64,000 nt of DNA. Source: Streptomyces ortus (GTDB lineage: Bacteria; Actinomycetota; Actinomycetes; Streptomycetales; Streptomycetaceae). The stretch covers positions 5,176,118 through 5,240,117 of the forward strand of contig NZ_JAIFZO010000002.1 in NCBI RefSeq assembly GCF_026341275.1, written 5' to 3'. The translations under genes and the position numbers were made by a program. Numbering within the stretch: position 1 is the stretch's first letter; each line of letters opens with the position of its first letter. The notes beneath the pieces were generated by a model. It did not search any database. It had not been told where the DNA came from and saw only the letters and a list, made by a program, of their open reading frames with translations. Below, piece by piece: positions 1 through 8,691 of the stretch.

Positions 1-2
1 TG

Positions 3-485
3 CGGGCGCGAGGGCACGACCCGGCGCGGCGGATCGCGCTCGCCGCGGCCGCCGGGCTGCGGCGGTCCGGGACGGCGGCCCGGGTGGTGGCCGTGCTGCG
101 CCAGCGGCGTGCCGTGGCCGACCAGTCGGGGCTCAACTCACGGCAGCGGCTGGACAATCTGGCCGGTGCGTTGGAGGTGGCTCCGGGCGGTGCGCGGTTG
201 CTGGCCGGTGGTGGGCGGGTCGTTCTCGTCGACGACCTGATGACGACGGGCGCGTCCCTGGCCGAGGCGGCGCGGGCCCTGAGGGCCGTTCTCCCGGAAA
301 AAGGCGGATTCTACGGACGGGTAACACCTGGAACGACGGGAGAAGGGGTGAGACGGGCTCCGATGGCAGGTGTAGGCCGCGCAGAAGCGGTCAGGGAAAA
401 GGGAGGCGTGAACAGCGCGGATGGCAGGGTCGGCGCGGCAGTGGTCGCGGCGTCTCCAGCTTCTTTCGAAATAAACCGGAACTGA
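3..485 (+). CDS. ComF family phosphoribosyltransferase, 5' truncated by window start
   Basis: The reading frame is open from base 3 and belongs to the C-terminal part of a ComF/GntX-type phosphoribosyltransferase. The PRPP-binding signature is visible as VVLVDDLMTTGASLAEAARAL (near bases 221-284), with the two adjacent acidic residues and the Thr-Thr-Gly loop that hold the ribose-phosphate. The protein ends VVAASPASFEINRN, a tail I associate with the Streptomyces ComF-like proteins. The family is linked to DNA uptake in naturally competent bacteria, but its reaction in actinomycetes is unknown. It lies directly upstream of hpf in the same direction, as in S. coelicolor. The N-terminal zinc-finger part, if present, lies outside the window. 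Confidence 0.85.
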   Translation, partial: RARGHDPARRIALAAAAGLRRSGTAARVVAVLRQRRAVADQSGLNSRQRLDNLAGALEVAPGGARLLAGGGRVVLVDDLMTTGASLAEAARALRAVLPEKGGFYGRVTPGTTGEGVRRAPMAGVGRAEAVREKGGVNSADGRVGAAVVAASPASFEINRN

Positions 486-520
486 CAGAGAAGTTGCGTC
501 GTTGCAGGTAGTAGGAGGTT

Positions 521-536
521 CCATTCACTTGAATGG
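521..536. promoter_or_regulatory. Short perfect inverted repeat in comF-hpf gap
   Basis: CCATTCA/TGAATGG with a 2-nt centre lies 35 nt after the comF stop. It has no T-tract, so it could be an operator rather than a terminator. The rest of the 315-nt gap to hpf (486-800) shows no convincing gene; it presumably carries the hpf promoter. Confidence 0.3.
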
Positions 537-800
537 AGGTACGCAGCAGTAGAGGGTGACGACATCCGCCTGGGCGAGATATGTTCGGTTGTGAGGGAAT
601 GGCGGACGCCGTCCCTTGCATATCGGAATGCCGCGCCGTGGGTTTTCCTCATTCACCCGGGACAGTGGGGTGGAGATCTTGCCCGCGGGGGAGGAGGAGG
701 TGGAAGTCACCGAGTCCGAGGCTCCGGAACGCGCTGGAGCCTGGTGCAAAAGGGAGATGCTCCGCCGTCGATGCGGAGCGATCCGGGAACGGAGTTCTGC

Positions 801-1493
801 GTGGACATCGTCGTCAAGGGCCGCAAGACCGAGGTGCCCGAGCGGTTCCGCAAGCACGTGGCCGAGAAGCTGAAGCTGGAGAAGATCCAGAAGCTCGATG
901 GCAAAGTGATCAGTCTCGACGTCGAGGTGTCCAAGGAGCTGAACCCCCGGCAGGCCGACCGTTCCGACCGGGTGGAGATCACGCTCCACTCCCGCGGTCC
1001 GGTGATCCGGGCGGAGGCAGCGGCGAGCGATCCGTACGCGGCGTTGGACCTGGCGGCGGACAAGCTGGAAGCGCGGCTGCGCAAGCAGCACGACAAGCGG
1101 TACACGCGTCGTGGATCCCGCAGGATCTCGGCCGCCGAGGTCGCCGACCACGTCCCGGACGCGGCGACGCTCGACGGGAACGGCAGCGTCGTCCGCGACG
1201 AAGAGCCCGACGCGGTGCCGACCAAGAAGATCGGCTCGCTCGAGGTGAAGGGTGACGGCCCCCTCGTCGTCCGCGAGAAGACACATGTCGCGTCCCCGAT
1301 GACGCTCGACCAGGCGCTCTACGAGATGGAACTGGTCGGGCACGACTTCTACTTGTTCGTCGACTCCGAGACCAAGGAACCGAGTGTCGTCTACCGGCGG
1401 CACGCGTACGACTACGGCGTCATCCACCTCAACACGGACCCGATGGTCGCCGAGGTGCAGCAGGACCCGCCCGGCGGGGCGCTGGGTGGCTGA
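801..1493 (+). CDS. hpf: Ribosome hibernation-promoting factor, long form (HPF/YfiA family)
   Basis: This 230-residue protein has the two parts of a long HPF. An N-terminal S30AE fold (about residues 1-100, beginning VDIVVKGRKTEVPERFRKHV) binds the 30S decoding region. After a charged linker, a C-terminal dimerisation domain (about 165-225, with PMTLDQALYEMELVGHDFYLF) joins two 70S ribosomes into inactive 100S dimers. The frame is open further upstream, but I chose the GTG at 801: family similarity begins exactly there and a GGAACGGAG Shine-Dalgarno precedes it. The C-terminal Gly/Pro tail is short and variable in the family. It acts in the cytoplasm during dormancy or stress. Confidence 0.95.
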   Translation: MDIVVKGRKTEVPERFRKHVAEKLKLEKIQKLDGKVISLDVEVSKELNPRQADRSDRVEITLHSRGPVIRAEAAASDPYAALDLAADKLEARLRKQHDKRYTRRGSRRISAAEVADHVPDAATLDGNGSVVRDEEPDAVPTKKIGSLEVKGDGPLVVREKTHVASPMTLDQALYEMELVGHDFYLFVDSETKEPSVVYRRHAYDYGVIHLNTDPMVAEVQQDPPGGALGG

Positions 1494-1510
1494 CCCCTAC
1501 CGGTGAGCTC

Positions 1511-1581
1511 CCCCGGCCCTCGCGCCGGGGCGACGGCTCCAGCAGGTGCCCCTGGAGTGCTTGTGCGCCCCCAGGGGCACC
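1511..1581 (+). terminator. Two consecutive hairpins downstream of hpf
   Basis: CCCCGGC/GCCGGGG (1511-1530) is followed by an 11-bp perfect stem GGTGCCCCTGG (1545-1555)/CCAGGGGCACC (1571-1581). No U-run follows, which is usual for Streptomyces terminators. They separate hpf from the response regulator gene. Confidence 0.55.
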
Positions 1582-1727
1582 GGTGTGCGACCCCTCAGTG
1601 CGGCGCTCTGTCATCCCGTTGTCGTCCGGGCATGAAATCATGGCCGTACCGGCCTCAACCGGTGTGTCGTTGCGCGAGGTTGGTGAGGGCACAGAAACAC
1701 AGGCCACGGCCTTCAGGGGGCGGAACC

Positions 1728-2474
1728 ATGGCGGACAGCTTCGGACCGATGCGTGACGAGGATGCCGACGACGGCGTCGTCGGCATGGGCCCGGACGCGG
1801 GCTCCCCGGGCAAGGAGCCGATCCGGGTCCTGGTCGTGGACGACCACGCGCTCTTCCGCCGCGGCCTGGAGATCGTGCTCGCCGCCGAGGAGGACATCCA
1901 GGTCGTCGGTGAGGCGGGGGACGGTGCGGAGGCGGTCGACAAGGCCGCGGATCTGCTGCCCGACATCGTGCTGATGGACGTACGGATGCCCAAGCGCGGC
2001 GGGATCGAGGCGTGCACCTCCATCAAGGAGGTCGCTCCCAGCGCGAAGATCATCATGCTGACGATCAGCGACGAGGAAGCCGACCTCTACGACGCGATCA
2101 AGGCGGGGGCGACGGGGTATCTCCTGAAGGAGATCTCCACGGACGAAGTGGCCACGGCGATTCGCGCGGTGGCCGACGGGCAGTCGCAGATCAGTCCTTC
2201 GATGGCGTCGAAGCTGCTGACCGAGTTCAAGTCGATGATCCAGCGCACGGACGAGCGGCGGCTGGTGCCGGCGCCCCGGCTCACCGATCGTGAGCTGGAG
2301 GTTCTGAAGCTGGTGGCGACCGGGATGAACAACCGGGATATCGCCAAGGAGTTGTTCATCTCCGAGAACACCGTGAAGAACCATGTGCGGAACATCCTGG
2401 AGAAGCTGCAGTTGCACTCGCGGATGGAAGCGGTTGTGTACGCGATGCGGGAGAAGATTCTGGAGATCCGCTGA
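1728..2474 (+). CDS. NarL/FixJ family response regulator
   Basis: This is a 248-residue orphan response regulator. The receiver domain (about residues 32-150) has the acidic pair D38/D39, phospho-acceptor D84 in VLMDVRMP, the switch T112 and K134 in LLKEIS. A LuxR-type helix-turn-helix (about 183-245) contains LTDRELEVLKLVATGMNNRDIA and ENTVKNHVRNIL. The ATG at 1728 has a GGGGGCGG-like ribosome site; the longer upstream frame looks non-coding. No histidine kinase is adjacent, so the partner is unknown. A 30-residue acidic N-terminal extension precedes the receiver. Its position between hpf and the glycosylase-like gene matches the conserved Streptomyces order. Confidence 0.93.
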   Translation: MADSFGPMRDEDADDGVVGMGPDAGSPGKEPIRVLVVDDHALFRRGLEIVLAAEEDIQVVGEAGDGAEAVDKAADLLPDIVLMDVRMPKRGGIEACTSIKEVAPSAKIIMLTISDEEADLYDAIKAGATGYLLKEISTDEVATAIRAVADGQSQISPSMASKLLTEFKSMIQRTDERRLVPAPRLTDRELEVLKLVATGMNNRDIAKELFISENTVKNHVRNILEKLQLHSRMEAVVYAMREKILEIR

Positions 2475-2493
2475 GGCGTCGTTCTCCGCGCCC

Positions 2494-3693
2494 CTAAAGC
2501 GTTTTCGCCAGTTCCGTCGTCAGGGCTTCTCGTAGTGCGGGAGTGTTCGCCCTCTCCACCCTCACGTTCGTGCAGTCCACCCAGGTGGCTGCTTCCAGGA
2601 GGGCCTGGGCCACGGACGGGACGGACTTGGGGCTGTCCAGGGTGACCTGTTTGGCGATCAGGGTGGCGCCCTCGCGGGCCGGGTCCACCCGGCCGACCAG
2701 GCGACCGCCGGCGAGCACCGGCATGGCGAAATAGCCGTACACGCGCTTGGGCTTGGGGACGTACGCCTCCAGGCGGTGGGTGAAGTCGAAGATCCGCTCG
2801 GTGCGCGCCCGGTCCCAGACCAGTGAGTCGAACGGCGACAGGAGCGTGGTGCGATGACGGCCGCGCGGGGTCGTCTCCAGCGCCGCGGGGTCCGCCCAGG
2901 CCGCCTTCGACCAGCCCCACACCGTGACCGGGACCAGGCCCGACTCCGCGATCACCGCGTCGACCTGCTCGCGCTTGAGGCGGTGGTAGTCGGCGATGTC
3001 CGCGAGGGTGCCCACGCCCAGGGAGCGGCCCGCGAGCCGCACCAGCCGGCGCAGGCACTCCTTGTCGTCCAGATCGTCGTGCAGCAGCGATTCCGGGATG
3101 GCCCGCTCGGCGAGGTCGTACACCCGCTTCCAGCCGCGGCGCTCCGTGCACACCACCTCGCCGTACATCAGCGCGCGCTCGACGGCGACCTTGGTGCCCG
3201 ACCAGTCCCACCACTCGCTGGTCTTCTTCGCGCCGCCCAAATCGGTGGCCGTGAGCGGGCCTTCGGCCTTCAACTGCTTGATGACCTGCTCGTACGTGCC
3301 GTCCGGCAGTGCGTGGTTCCAGTGCGGGCGGGCGCGGTAGGCGCGGCGGCGGAAGGCGAAGTGCGGCCACTCCTCGACGGGCAGGATGCAGGCCGCGTGC
3401 GACCAGTACTCGAAGGCGTGGGGCCGGGGCGGGGTCGTGCCCACGGGCGCCGGGGTCCAGTACGCCTCGTCGACCGTCCTGCGGCCGACGGCGCCGAGCC
3501 GCGCGTACGGGATGAGTTCGTGGGAGCGGGCCAGGACGGAGATGGTGTCGAGCTGGACCGCTCCCAGGTGCCGCAGCACGCCCCGTACGCCGCCCCGGCG
3601 ATCGGGGGCTCCGAGGAACCCCTGGGCGCGCAGGGCGATCCGACGGGCCTCGTCGGCGGAGAGTTCGGCGGTCGGGCGCGGCAGACTCGTCAT
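2494..3693 (-). CDS. AlkX/YcaQ-family (DUF1006) winged-helix DNA glycosylase-like protein
   Basis: A 399-residue protein of the HTH_42 family, which includes the interstrand-crosslink glycosylases AlkZ (Q-x-Q motif) and AlkX/YcaQ (Q-x-D motif). Here the motif is Q47-L-D49 within HLGAVQLDTISVLARSHE, which places it with the AlkX type. The FEYWSHAACILP stretch is also typical of the family. It would excise alkylated bases or unhook crosslinks; the exact substrate is inferred only. The start is the ATG at 3693 (MTSLPRPTAELS); the frame stays open upstream by chance. It is transcribed toward the response regulator, convergently with it. Confidence 0.85.
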   Translation of the reverse strand: MTSLPRPTAELSADEARRIALRAQGFLGAPDRRGGVRGVLRHLGAVQLDTISVLARSHELIPYARLGAVGRRTVDEAYWTPAPVGTTPPRPHAFEYWSHAACILPVEEWPHFAFRRRAYRARPHWNHALPDGTYEQVIKQLKAEGPLTATDLGGAKKTSEWWDWSGTKVAVERALMYGEVVCTERRGWKRVYDLAERAIPESLLHDDLDDKECLRRLVRLAGRSLGVGTLADIADYHRLKREQVDAVIAESGLVPVTVWGWSKAAWADPAALETTPRGRHRTTLLSPFDSLVWDRARTERIFDFTHRLEAYVPKPKRVYGYFAMPVLAGGRLVGRVDPAREGATLIAKQVTLDSPKSVPSVAQALLEAATWVDCTNVRVERANTPALREALTTELAKTL

Positions 3694-3776
3694 GGTCCGC
3701 ACGATAGGCGGTGCCACTGACAATCGCGCCCGCCGGTCCCGCTGGTCCCGGCGATCAGGTGAGGGTGGGCGGAGGG

Positions 3777-4361
3777 TCAGCGGTGCTGCGGCGTGGGCGC
3801 GGGGAGGTACGGCGCGGTGGACGGCAGTCCGAGGTCCGACGGGAGCAGGGAACCGACCCAGGAGTCGCGGCGTACGCCCTTGTTGTTGACGCCCGCGCGC
3901 AGGGTGCCCTCCAGGACGAAGCCGGCGCGTTCGGCGACCGCGAGGGAGCCCGTGTTGCCCACCTCCGCCCGCCACTCGACGCGGTCCAGGGCCCGCTCGG
4001 TGAAGGCCCAGCGGCAGGCGGTGAGGGCGGCCTCGGTGATGTAGCCGTTGCCCCGGTGTTCCTTCGTCGCCCAGAAGCCGATCTCGCCGACACCCAGACC
4101 GCGCATCGTGATGGCGAGCATGCCGGCGAGTTCACCGCCGACCGGCAGGAAGACACCGAAGGTGAACATCGAGCAGTCCGCCCACCCGTCGGGCACCATC
4201 TGCTCGGTGAAGGCCGTGGCGTGCTCCCGCAGATAGGGCGAGGGGACCGTGGTCCAGCGCCGGATGTCGGGATCCTGGACGGCGTCGAACACGGCGTCGG
4301 TGTCGTGTGCCCCCACCGTGCGCAGCAGGAGCCGTTCGGAAGTCAGTGTGACGGAGTCCAT
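3777..4361 (-). CDS. GNAT family N-acetyltransferase (RimJ/RimL-like)
   Basis: About 194 residues with the RimJ/RimL-type GNAT layout. The protein opens TLTSERLLLRTV, and the acetyl-CoA binding loop is seen in GFWATKEHRGNGYITEAALTACRWAF (about residues 95-120). NTGSLAVAERAGFVLEGTLR follows as the conserved last strand-helix. Proteins of this type acetylate N-terminal alpha-amines of ribosomal proteins or small molecules; the substrate here is unknown. The start is uncertain: ATG at 4361 fits family length, while ATGs at 4397 and 4427 would add 12 or 22 residues. It is divergent from secA. Confidence 0.85.
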   Translation of the reverse strand: MDSVTLTSERLLLRTVGAHDTDAVFDAVQDPDIRRWTTVPSPYLREHATAFTEQMVPDGWADCSMFTFGVFLPVGGELAGMLAITMRGLGVGEIGFWATKEHRGNGYITEAALTACRWAFTERALDRVEWRAEVGNTGSLAVAERAGFVLEGTLRAGVNNKGVRRDSWVGSLLPSDLGLPSTAPYLPAPTPQHR

Positions 4362-4606
4362 CGGCCGATTCTGCTCGGGCTTCGGTAAGGAAGCCATCAC
4401 TTTCGCACTGTGTGAGCCCTCGGTCACGTTTCGTGGCGCCGACGCGGCACCTTCCGCATCCTCCGCCCGTTGTCTCTATGGCTGTCACATGCAGACCTCC
4501 CGGCGCGGTGGGGTCCTCGCTTACGATGGCCGTTGCTCAAGCTGTGATTTGAATCTGCCATTGAAACCGACCGTCCCAGGCCCGACCGGCAAGGAGACAA
4601 ACCCTC

Positions 4607-7450
4607 GTGTCCGTCCTCTCGAAGATCATGCGTGCAGGCGAAGGAAAGATCCTGCGCAAGCTGCACCGCATCGCGGACCAGGTCAAGTCCATCGAAGAGG
4701 ACTTCGTCGACCTCTCCGACGCCGAGCTGCGAGCCCTGACCGATGAGTACAAGCAGCGGTACGCGGACGGCGAGAGCCTCGACGACCTGCTGCCCGAGGC
4801 GTTCGCGACCGTGCGCGAGGCCGCCAAGCGCGCCCTCGGCCAGCGCCCCTACGACGTACAGATCATGGGCGGCGCCGCGCTGCACCTCGGTTACGTCGCG
4901 GAGATGAAGACCGGCGAGGGCAAGACCCTGGTCGGCACACTGCCCGCGTATCTGAACGCACTCTCCGGAGAAGGCGTCCACCTCATCACGGTCAACGACT
5001 ACCTGGCCGAGCGCGACTCCGAGATGATGGGCCGCGTCCACAAGTTCCTGGGCCTGACCGTCGGCTGCATCCTCGCCAACATGACGCCGGCCCAGCGCCG
5101 CGAGCAGTACGCGTGCGACATCACGTACGGCACGAACAACGAATTCGGCTTCGACTACCTGCGCGACAACATGGCGTGGTCGCAGGACGAACTGGTGCAG
5201 CGCGGCCACAACTTCGCGATCGTCGACGAGGTCGACTCGATCCTGGTCGACGAGGCCCGTACGCCGCTGATCATCTCCGGCCCCGCCGACCAGGCGACCA
5301 AGTGGTACGGCGACTTCGCGAAGCTCGTCACCCGCCTGAAGAAGGGCGAGGCGGGCAACACCCTCAAGGGCATCGAGGAGACCGGCGACTACGAGGTCGA
5401 CGAGAAGAAGCGCACCGTCGCCATCCACGAGTCCGGCGTCGCCAAGGTCGAGGACTGGCTGGGTATCGACAACCTCTACGAGTCGGTGAACACGCCGCTG
5501 GTGGGCTACCTGAACAACGCCATCAAGGCCAAGGAGCTCTTCAAGAAGGACAAGGACTACGTCGTCATCGACGGCGAAGTCATGATCGTCGACGAGCACA
5601 CCGGCCGTATCCTCGCCGGCCGCCGCTACAACGAGGGCATGCACCAGGCGATCGAGGCGAAGGAAGGGGTGGACATCAAGGACGAGAACCAGACCCTCGC
5701 CACGATCACCCTGCAGAACTTCTTCCGTCTCTACAAGCGCCACGACCACAACGGCAAGGAAGTCCCCGGCCTCTCCGGCATGACCGGTACGGCGATGACC
5801 GAGGCGGCCGAGTTCCACCAGATCTACAAGCTCGGTGTCGTCCCGATCCCGACCAACCGGCCCATGGTCCGCAGGGACCAGTCGGACCTGATCTACCGCA
5901 CCGAGGTCGCGAAGTTCGACGCCGTGGTCGACGACATCGCCGAGAAGCACGAGAAGGGCCAGCCGATCCTCGTCGGCACCACCTCGGTCGAGAAGTCCGA
6001 GTACCTCTCGCAGCAGCTCAGCAAGCGCGGCATCCAGCACGAGGTGCTGAACGCGAAGCAGCACGACCGCGAGGCGCCGATCATCGCCCAGGCCGGCCGC
6101 AGGGGCGCCGTCACCGTCGCCACGAACATGGCCGGCCGTGGTACTGACATCAAGCTCGGTGGCAACCCCGACGACCTCGCCGAGGCGGAACTGCGTCAGC
6201 GCGGCCTCGACCCCGAGGAGCACATCGAGGAGTGGGCCGCGGCGCTGCCGGCCGCCCTGGAGCGGGCCGAGAAGGCCGTGCAGGCGGAGTTCGAGGAGGT
6301 CAAGGACCTCGGCGGGCTGTACGTGCTGGGCACCGAGCGGCACGAGTCGCGCCGTATCGACAACCAGCTGCGCGGTCGCTCCGGCCGACAGGGCGACCCG
6401 GGCGAGTCCCGTTTCTACCTCTCGCTGGGCGACGACCTGATGCGGCTCTTCAAGGCGCAGATGGTCGAGCGCGTCATGTCGATGGCGAACGTGCCGGACG
6501 ACGTGCCGATCGAGAACAAGATGGTCACCCGTGCCATCGCCTCCGCCCAGTCGCAGGTCGAGACGCAGAACTTCGAGACCCGTAAGAACGTCCTCAAGTA
6601 CGACGAGGTCCTCAACCGGCAGCGCGAGGTCATCTACGGCGAGCGGCGCCGCGTCCTGGAGGGCGAGGACCTGCAGGAGCAGATCCAGCACTTCATGAAC
6701 GACACGATCGACGCGTACATCGACGCGGAGACCGCCGAGGGCTTCGCCGAGGAGTGGGACCTCGACCGGCTGTGGGGCGCGTTCAAGCAGCTCTACCCGG
6801 TGAAGGTCACCGTCGAGGAGCTGGAGGAGGCGGCCGGCGACCGGGCCGGTCTGACCGCCGAGTTCATCTCCGAGTCCATCAAGGACGACATCTACGAGCA
6901 GTACTCCGCCCGTGAGGAGCAGCTCGGGTCCGAGATCATGCGTGAGCTGGAGCGGCGGGTCGTGCTGTCGGTCCTGGACCGCAAGTGGCGCGAGCACCTC
7001 TACGAGATGGACTACCTCCAGGAGGGCATCGGGCTGCGCGCGATGGCCCAGAAGGACCCGTTGGTCGAGTACCAGCGTGAGGGCTTCGACATGTTCACCG
7101 CCATGATGGACGGCATCAAGGAGGAGTCCGTCGGCTACCTGTTCAACCTGGAGGTCCAGGTCGAGCAGCAGGTCGAGGAGGTTCCGGTCGAGGACGCGGC
7201 GCCGTCGCTCGACAAGAAGGACGCGGTTCCCGCCGGCGGGGGTGCTCGTCCGGAGATCCGCGCGAAGGGGCTCGACGCTCCGCAGCGGCCGGACCGGCTG
7301 CACTTCTCCGCGCCGACGGTCGACGGCGAGGGCGGTGTCGTCGAGGGCGACTTCGCCACGGACGACGAGCCGGTGCGGTCGGAGTCGGACGGGCTCACTC
7401 GGGCGGAGCGGCGTAAGCAGCAGAAGGGTGGGCGGCGGCGCAAGAAGTGA
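4607..7450 (+). CDS. secA: Preprotein translocase ATPase SecA
   Basis: This is the 947-residue motor of the Sec export pathway. It binds unfolded preproteins and drives them through SecYEG by ATP hydrolysis at the membrane. Visible elements are Walker A KTGEGKT (residues 101-107), the DEAD-type DEVD motif (about 207-210), TMAGRGTDI and the second motor domain with GRSGRQGDPGESRFYLSLGDDL. The GTG at 4607 has a strong AAGGAG site. The C-terminus is basic (KQQKGGRRRKK) and lacks the Cys-rich zinc/SecB-binding tail, as in other actinobacterial SecA1. It stands alone between a divergent GNAT gene and a repeat array. Confidence 0.98.
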   Translation: MSVLSKIMRAGEGKILRKLHRIADQVKSIEEDFVDLSDAELRALTDEYKQRYADGESLDDLLPEAFATVREAAKRALGQRPYDVQIMGGAALHLGYVAEMKTGEGKTLVGTLPAYLNALSGEGVHLITVNDYLAERDSEMMGRVHKFLGLTVGCILANMTPAQRREQYACDITYGTNNEFGFDYLRDNMAWSQDELVQRGHNFAIVDEVDSILVDEARTPLIISGPADQATKWYGDFAKLVTRLKKGEAGNTLKGIEETGDYEVDEKKRTVAIHESGVAKVEDWLGIDNLYESVNTPLVGYLNNAIKAKELFKKDKDYVVIDGEVMIVDEHTGRILAGRRYNEGMHQAIEAKEGVDIKDENQTLATITLQNFFRLYKRHDHNGKEVPGLSGMTGTAMTEAAEFHQIYKLGVVPIPTNRPMVRRDQSDLIYRTEVAKFDAVVDDIAEKHEKGQPILVGTTSVEKSEYLSQQLSKRGIQHEVLNAKQHDREAPIIAQAGRRGAVTVATNMAGRGTDIKLGGNPDDLAEAELRQRGLDPEEHIEEWAAALPAALERAEKAVQAEFEEVKDLGGLYVLGTERHESRRIDNQLRGRSGRQGDPGESRFYLSLGDDLMRLFKAQMVERVMSMANVPDDVPIENKMVTRAIASAQSQVETQNFETRKNVLKYDEVLNRQREVIYGERRRVLEGEDLQEQIQHFMNDTIDAYIDAETAEGFAEEWDLDRLWGAFKQLYPVKVTVEELEEAAGDRAGLTAEFISESIKDDIYEQYSAREEQLGSEIMRELERRVVLSVLDRKWREHLYEMDYLQEGIGLRAMAQKDPLVEYQREGFDMFTAMMDGIKEESVGYLFNLEVQVEQQVEEVPVEDAAPSLDKKDAVPAGGGARPEIRAKGLDAPQRPDRLHFSAPTVDGEGGVVEGDFATDDEPVRSESDGLTRAERRKQQKGGRRRKK

Positions 7451-8376
7451 GCGTCGCGCTCCGCTGGGTTGGGGGCTTGTGGGGCTCGTGCGGCTTGTGC
7501 TGCTTGCGGGGCTAGCGGGTTCCGCTTTGTGAGTAGGTGAGTGGGTGAGTGAAGGGTCGGGTGCGGTTTGGGCGCCCGGCCCTTTGTGCTGCGTCTGGGG
7601 CGGGATGGGGCGGGATGGGGTGGGGCGGCTTGGGGGTGCGGGGCGGTGGGGGCTGGAGTGCGCGGTTCCCCGCGCCCCCGAACCGAGCGGGTCGGCGTGC
7701 AGGTTGGTTGTCCTGCTGCGGTCGGTGAGGGCTGGAGTGCGCGGTTCCCCGCGCCGCCGAACCGAGCCGGTGGGCGTGGGGGTTGGTTGTTCTGGCGTGG
7801 GGGGTGAGGGCTGGGGTGCGCAGTTCCCCGCGCCCCCCAGCCGGGTTGGGGGCGCGGGGGGGGGGGGTTGTCGGTGTGTGGTGGGGGCCATAGGGTGCCG
7901 CCCCGTTCAACCGCTGTGCAGCGCCAGCGGAGGTCCGGGCCCTGTTCCAGGCGGAAGGCCATGGCGCGGAGCCGGTCGCCGGCGCCGATCCGGGCGAAGG
8001 CCTCGACGGCGCCCGGGCGGGCCACGTAGTAGCCGATGTCCCGGACGAACGGGCGGGTGCCGCGAGTGCGGAGCGGGCTGTGTTCGGCGAGCCAGGCCAG
8101 TTCGTCGTAGGCGCGGCCCGCGGTGTGCCGGAGCATGCAGTGCACCGGGCGCCGTCCGCTGAGTACCTCGACGAGCCGGTCGGCGAAGACGTCGGTGGGA
8201 CGGGGCCGCGGGGGCGGTGGTGGCGGGGCCGTGGAAGGGCCCGTCCTGGCCCGTGGCGTGCCCGGGGCGCCCCTGGGCGTCGTGCGTGGGGCGGAGCCGC
8301 CCGGGCGGCGTGTGTCGTGGCGTACGGGGGGTCGGGTGCCCTGGGTGCGCCTCGTCCTGGTCATCACCTTGTTCAC
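7135..8376 (-). CDS. Rv3235 family protein with abnormally extended C-terminus
   Basis: The first ~150 residues form the Rv3235-type domain: a Pro-rich N-terminus, then FADRLVEVLSGRRPVHCML, RAYDELAWLAE and LRWRCTAVERGG near base 7885. The family sits beside secA in many actinobacteria and has no known function. Family members end close to the WRC motif. Here the frame has no stop there and stays open to 7135, running through a Pro-rich homopolymer stretch, three repeat copies and 316 nt antisense to secA. I take the functional protein to be about 8376-7880, and the tail to be an artefact of a lost stop or an indel in the G12 run at 7856-7867. The start is GTG 8376; ATG 8364 is possible. Confidence 0.6.
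   Translation of the reverse strand: MNKVMTRTRRTQGTRPPVRHDTRRPGGSAPRTTPRGAPGTPRARTGPSTAPPPPPPRPRPTDVFADRLVEVLSGRRPVHCMLRHTAGRAYDELAWLAEHSPLRTRGTRPFVRDIGYYVARPGAVEAFARIGAGDRLRAMAFRLEQGPDLRWRCTAVERGGTLWPPPHTDNPPPPRPQPGWGARGTAHPSPHPPRQNNQPPRPPARFGGAGNRALQPSPTAAGQPTCTPTRSVRGRGEPRTPAPTAPHPQAAPPHPAPSRPRRSTKGRAPKPHPTLHSPTHLLTKRNPLAPQAAQAARAPQAPNPAERDAHFLRRRPPFCCLRRSARVSPSDSDRTGSSSVAKSPSTTPPSPSTVGAEKCSRSGRCGASSPFARISGRAPPPAGTASFLSSDGAASSTGTSSTCCSTWTSRLNR
7651..7846. repeat. Tandem array with 79-bp period containing the GTTCCCCGCGCC core
   Basis: Three copies begin at 7651, 7730 and 7809, exactly 79 bp apart. Each opens GGCTGGAGTGCGCGGTTCC or a close variant and is followed by a diverged spacer ending in GGTGAG. 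The same core recurs elsewhere in this window (10.05, 10.17, 41.87, 41.95, 49.55 and 49.62 kb). It fills the gap downstream of secA. Confidence 0.75.
7856..7867. repeat. G12 homopolymer
   Basis: An uninterrupted run of twelve G lies just beyond the end of the conserved Rv3235 domain. It is prone to slippage in replication or to miscounting in sequencing, and is the likeliest place where the reading frame of the minus-strand gene changed. Confidence 0.8.
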
Positions 8377-8397
8377 GACGGAACCCCATTCGGTCGG

Positions 8398-8413
8398 ACC
8401 GGTTGATACCGGT
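8398..8413. promoter_or_regulatory. Repeated ACCGGT box in the gap before the DUF6912 gene
   Basis: Two self-complementary ACCGGT hexamers lie 4 nt apart in the 315-nt divergent gap between the Rv3235-type gene and the DUF6912-like gene. They are flanked by CGGTCGG on both sides. This is a possible regulator site. The remainder of the gap shows nothing else I can name. Confidence 0.25.
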
Positions 8414-8691
8414 CGGTAACTTTCCGTTGGGGATCTTGTACGGGGCCGGGGCGAGTGACCGCAAGTGGGGTCGGCGAGTGCCGGGACCCGCGGGACGTTC
8501 ACCTATCAGGGGGACGGGGGAGGGCTGCGCGCTTGGGGGGCCTGGGGGCTACCGGGTGACGGGCGGGACGGGGGTGGACGTCCGGGTGGGGGTGGGTGCG
8601 AACTCGAAAGGGGACACCCGGACGTATCCTGAGAGCCATCCGGGAGGTGCGGGGCGCGCCCACGGAACCACGTCTACGAAAGCGGTCAGCC

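Noticed and set aside
591..800. In-frame extension of hpf to 591
   Set aside because: No similarity to HPF before GTG 801 and a good ribosome site precedes that codon.
4424..7891. 1155-codon minus-strand frame opposite secA
   Set aside because: SecA motifs define the plus strand. Only the Rv3235-type read-through (a different frame) was kept, with low confidence in its tail.
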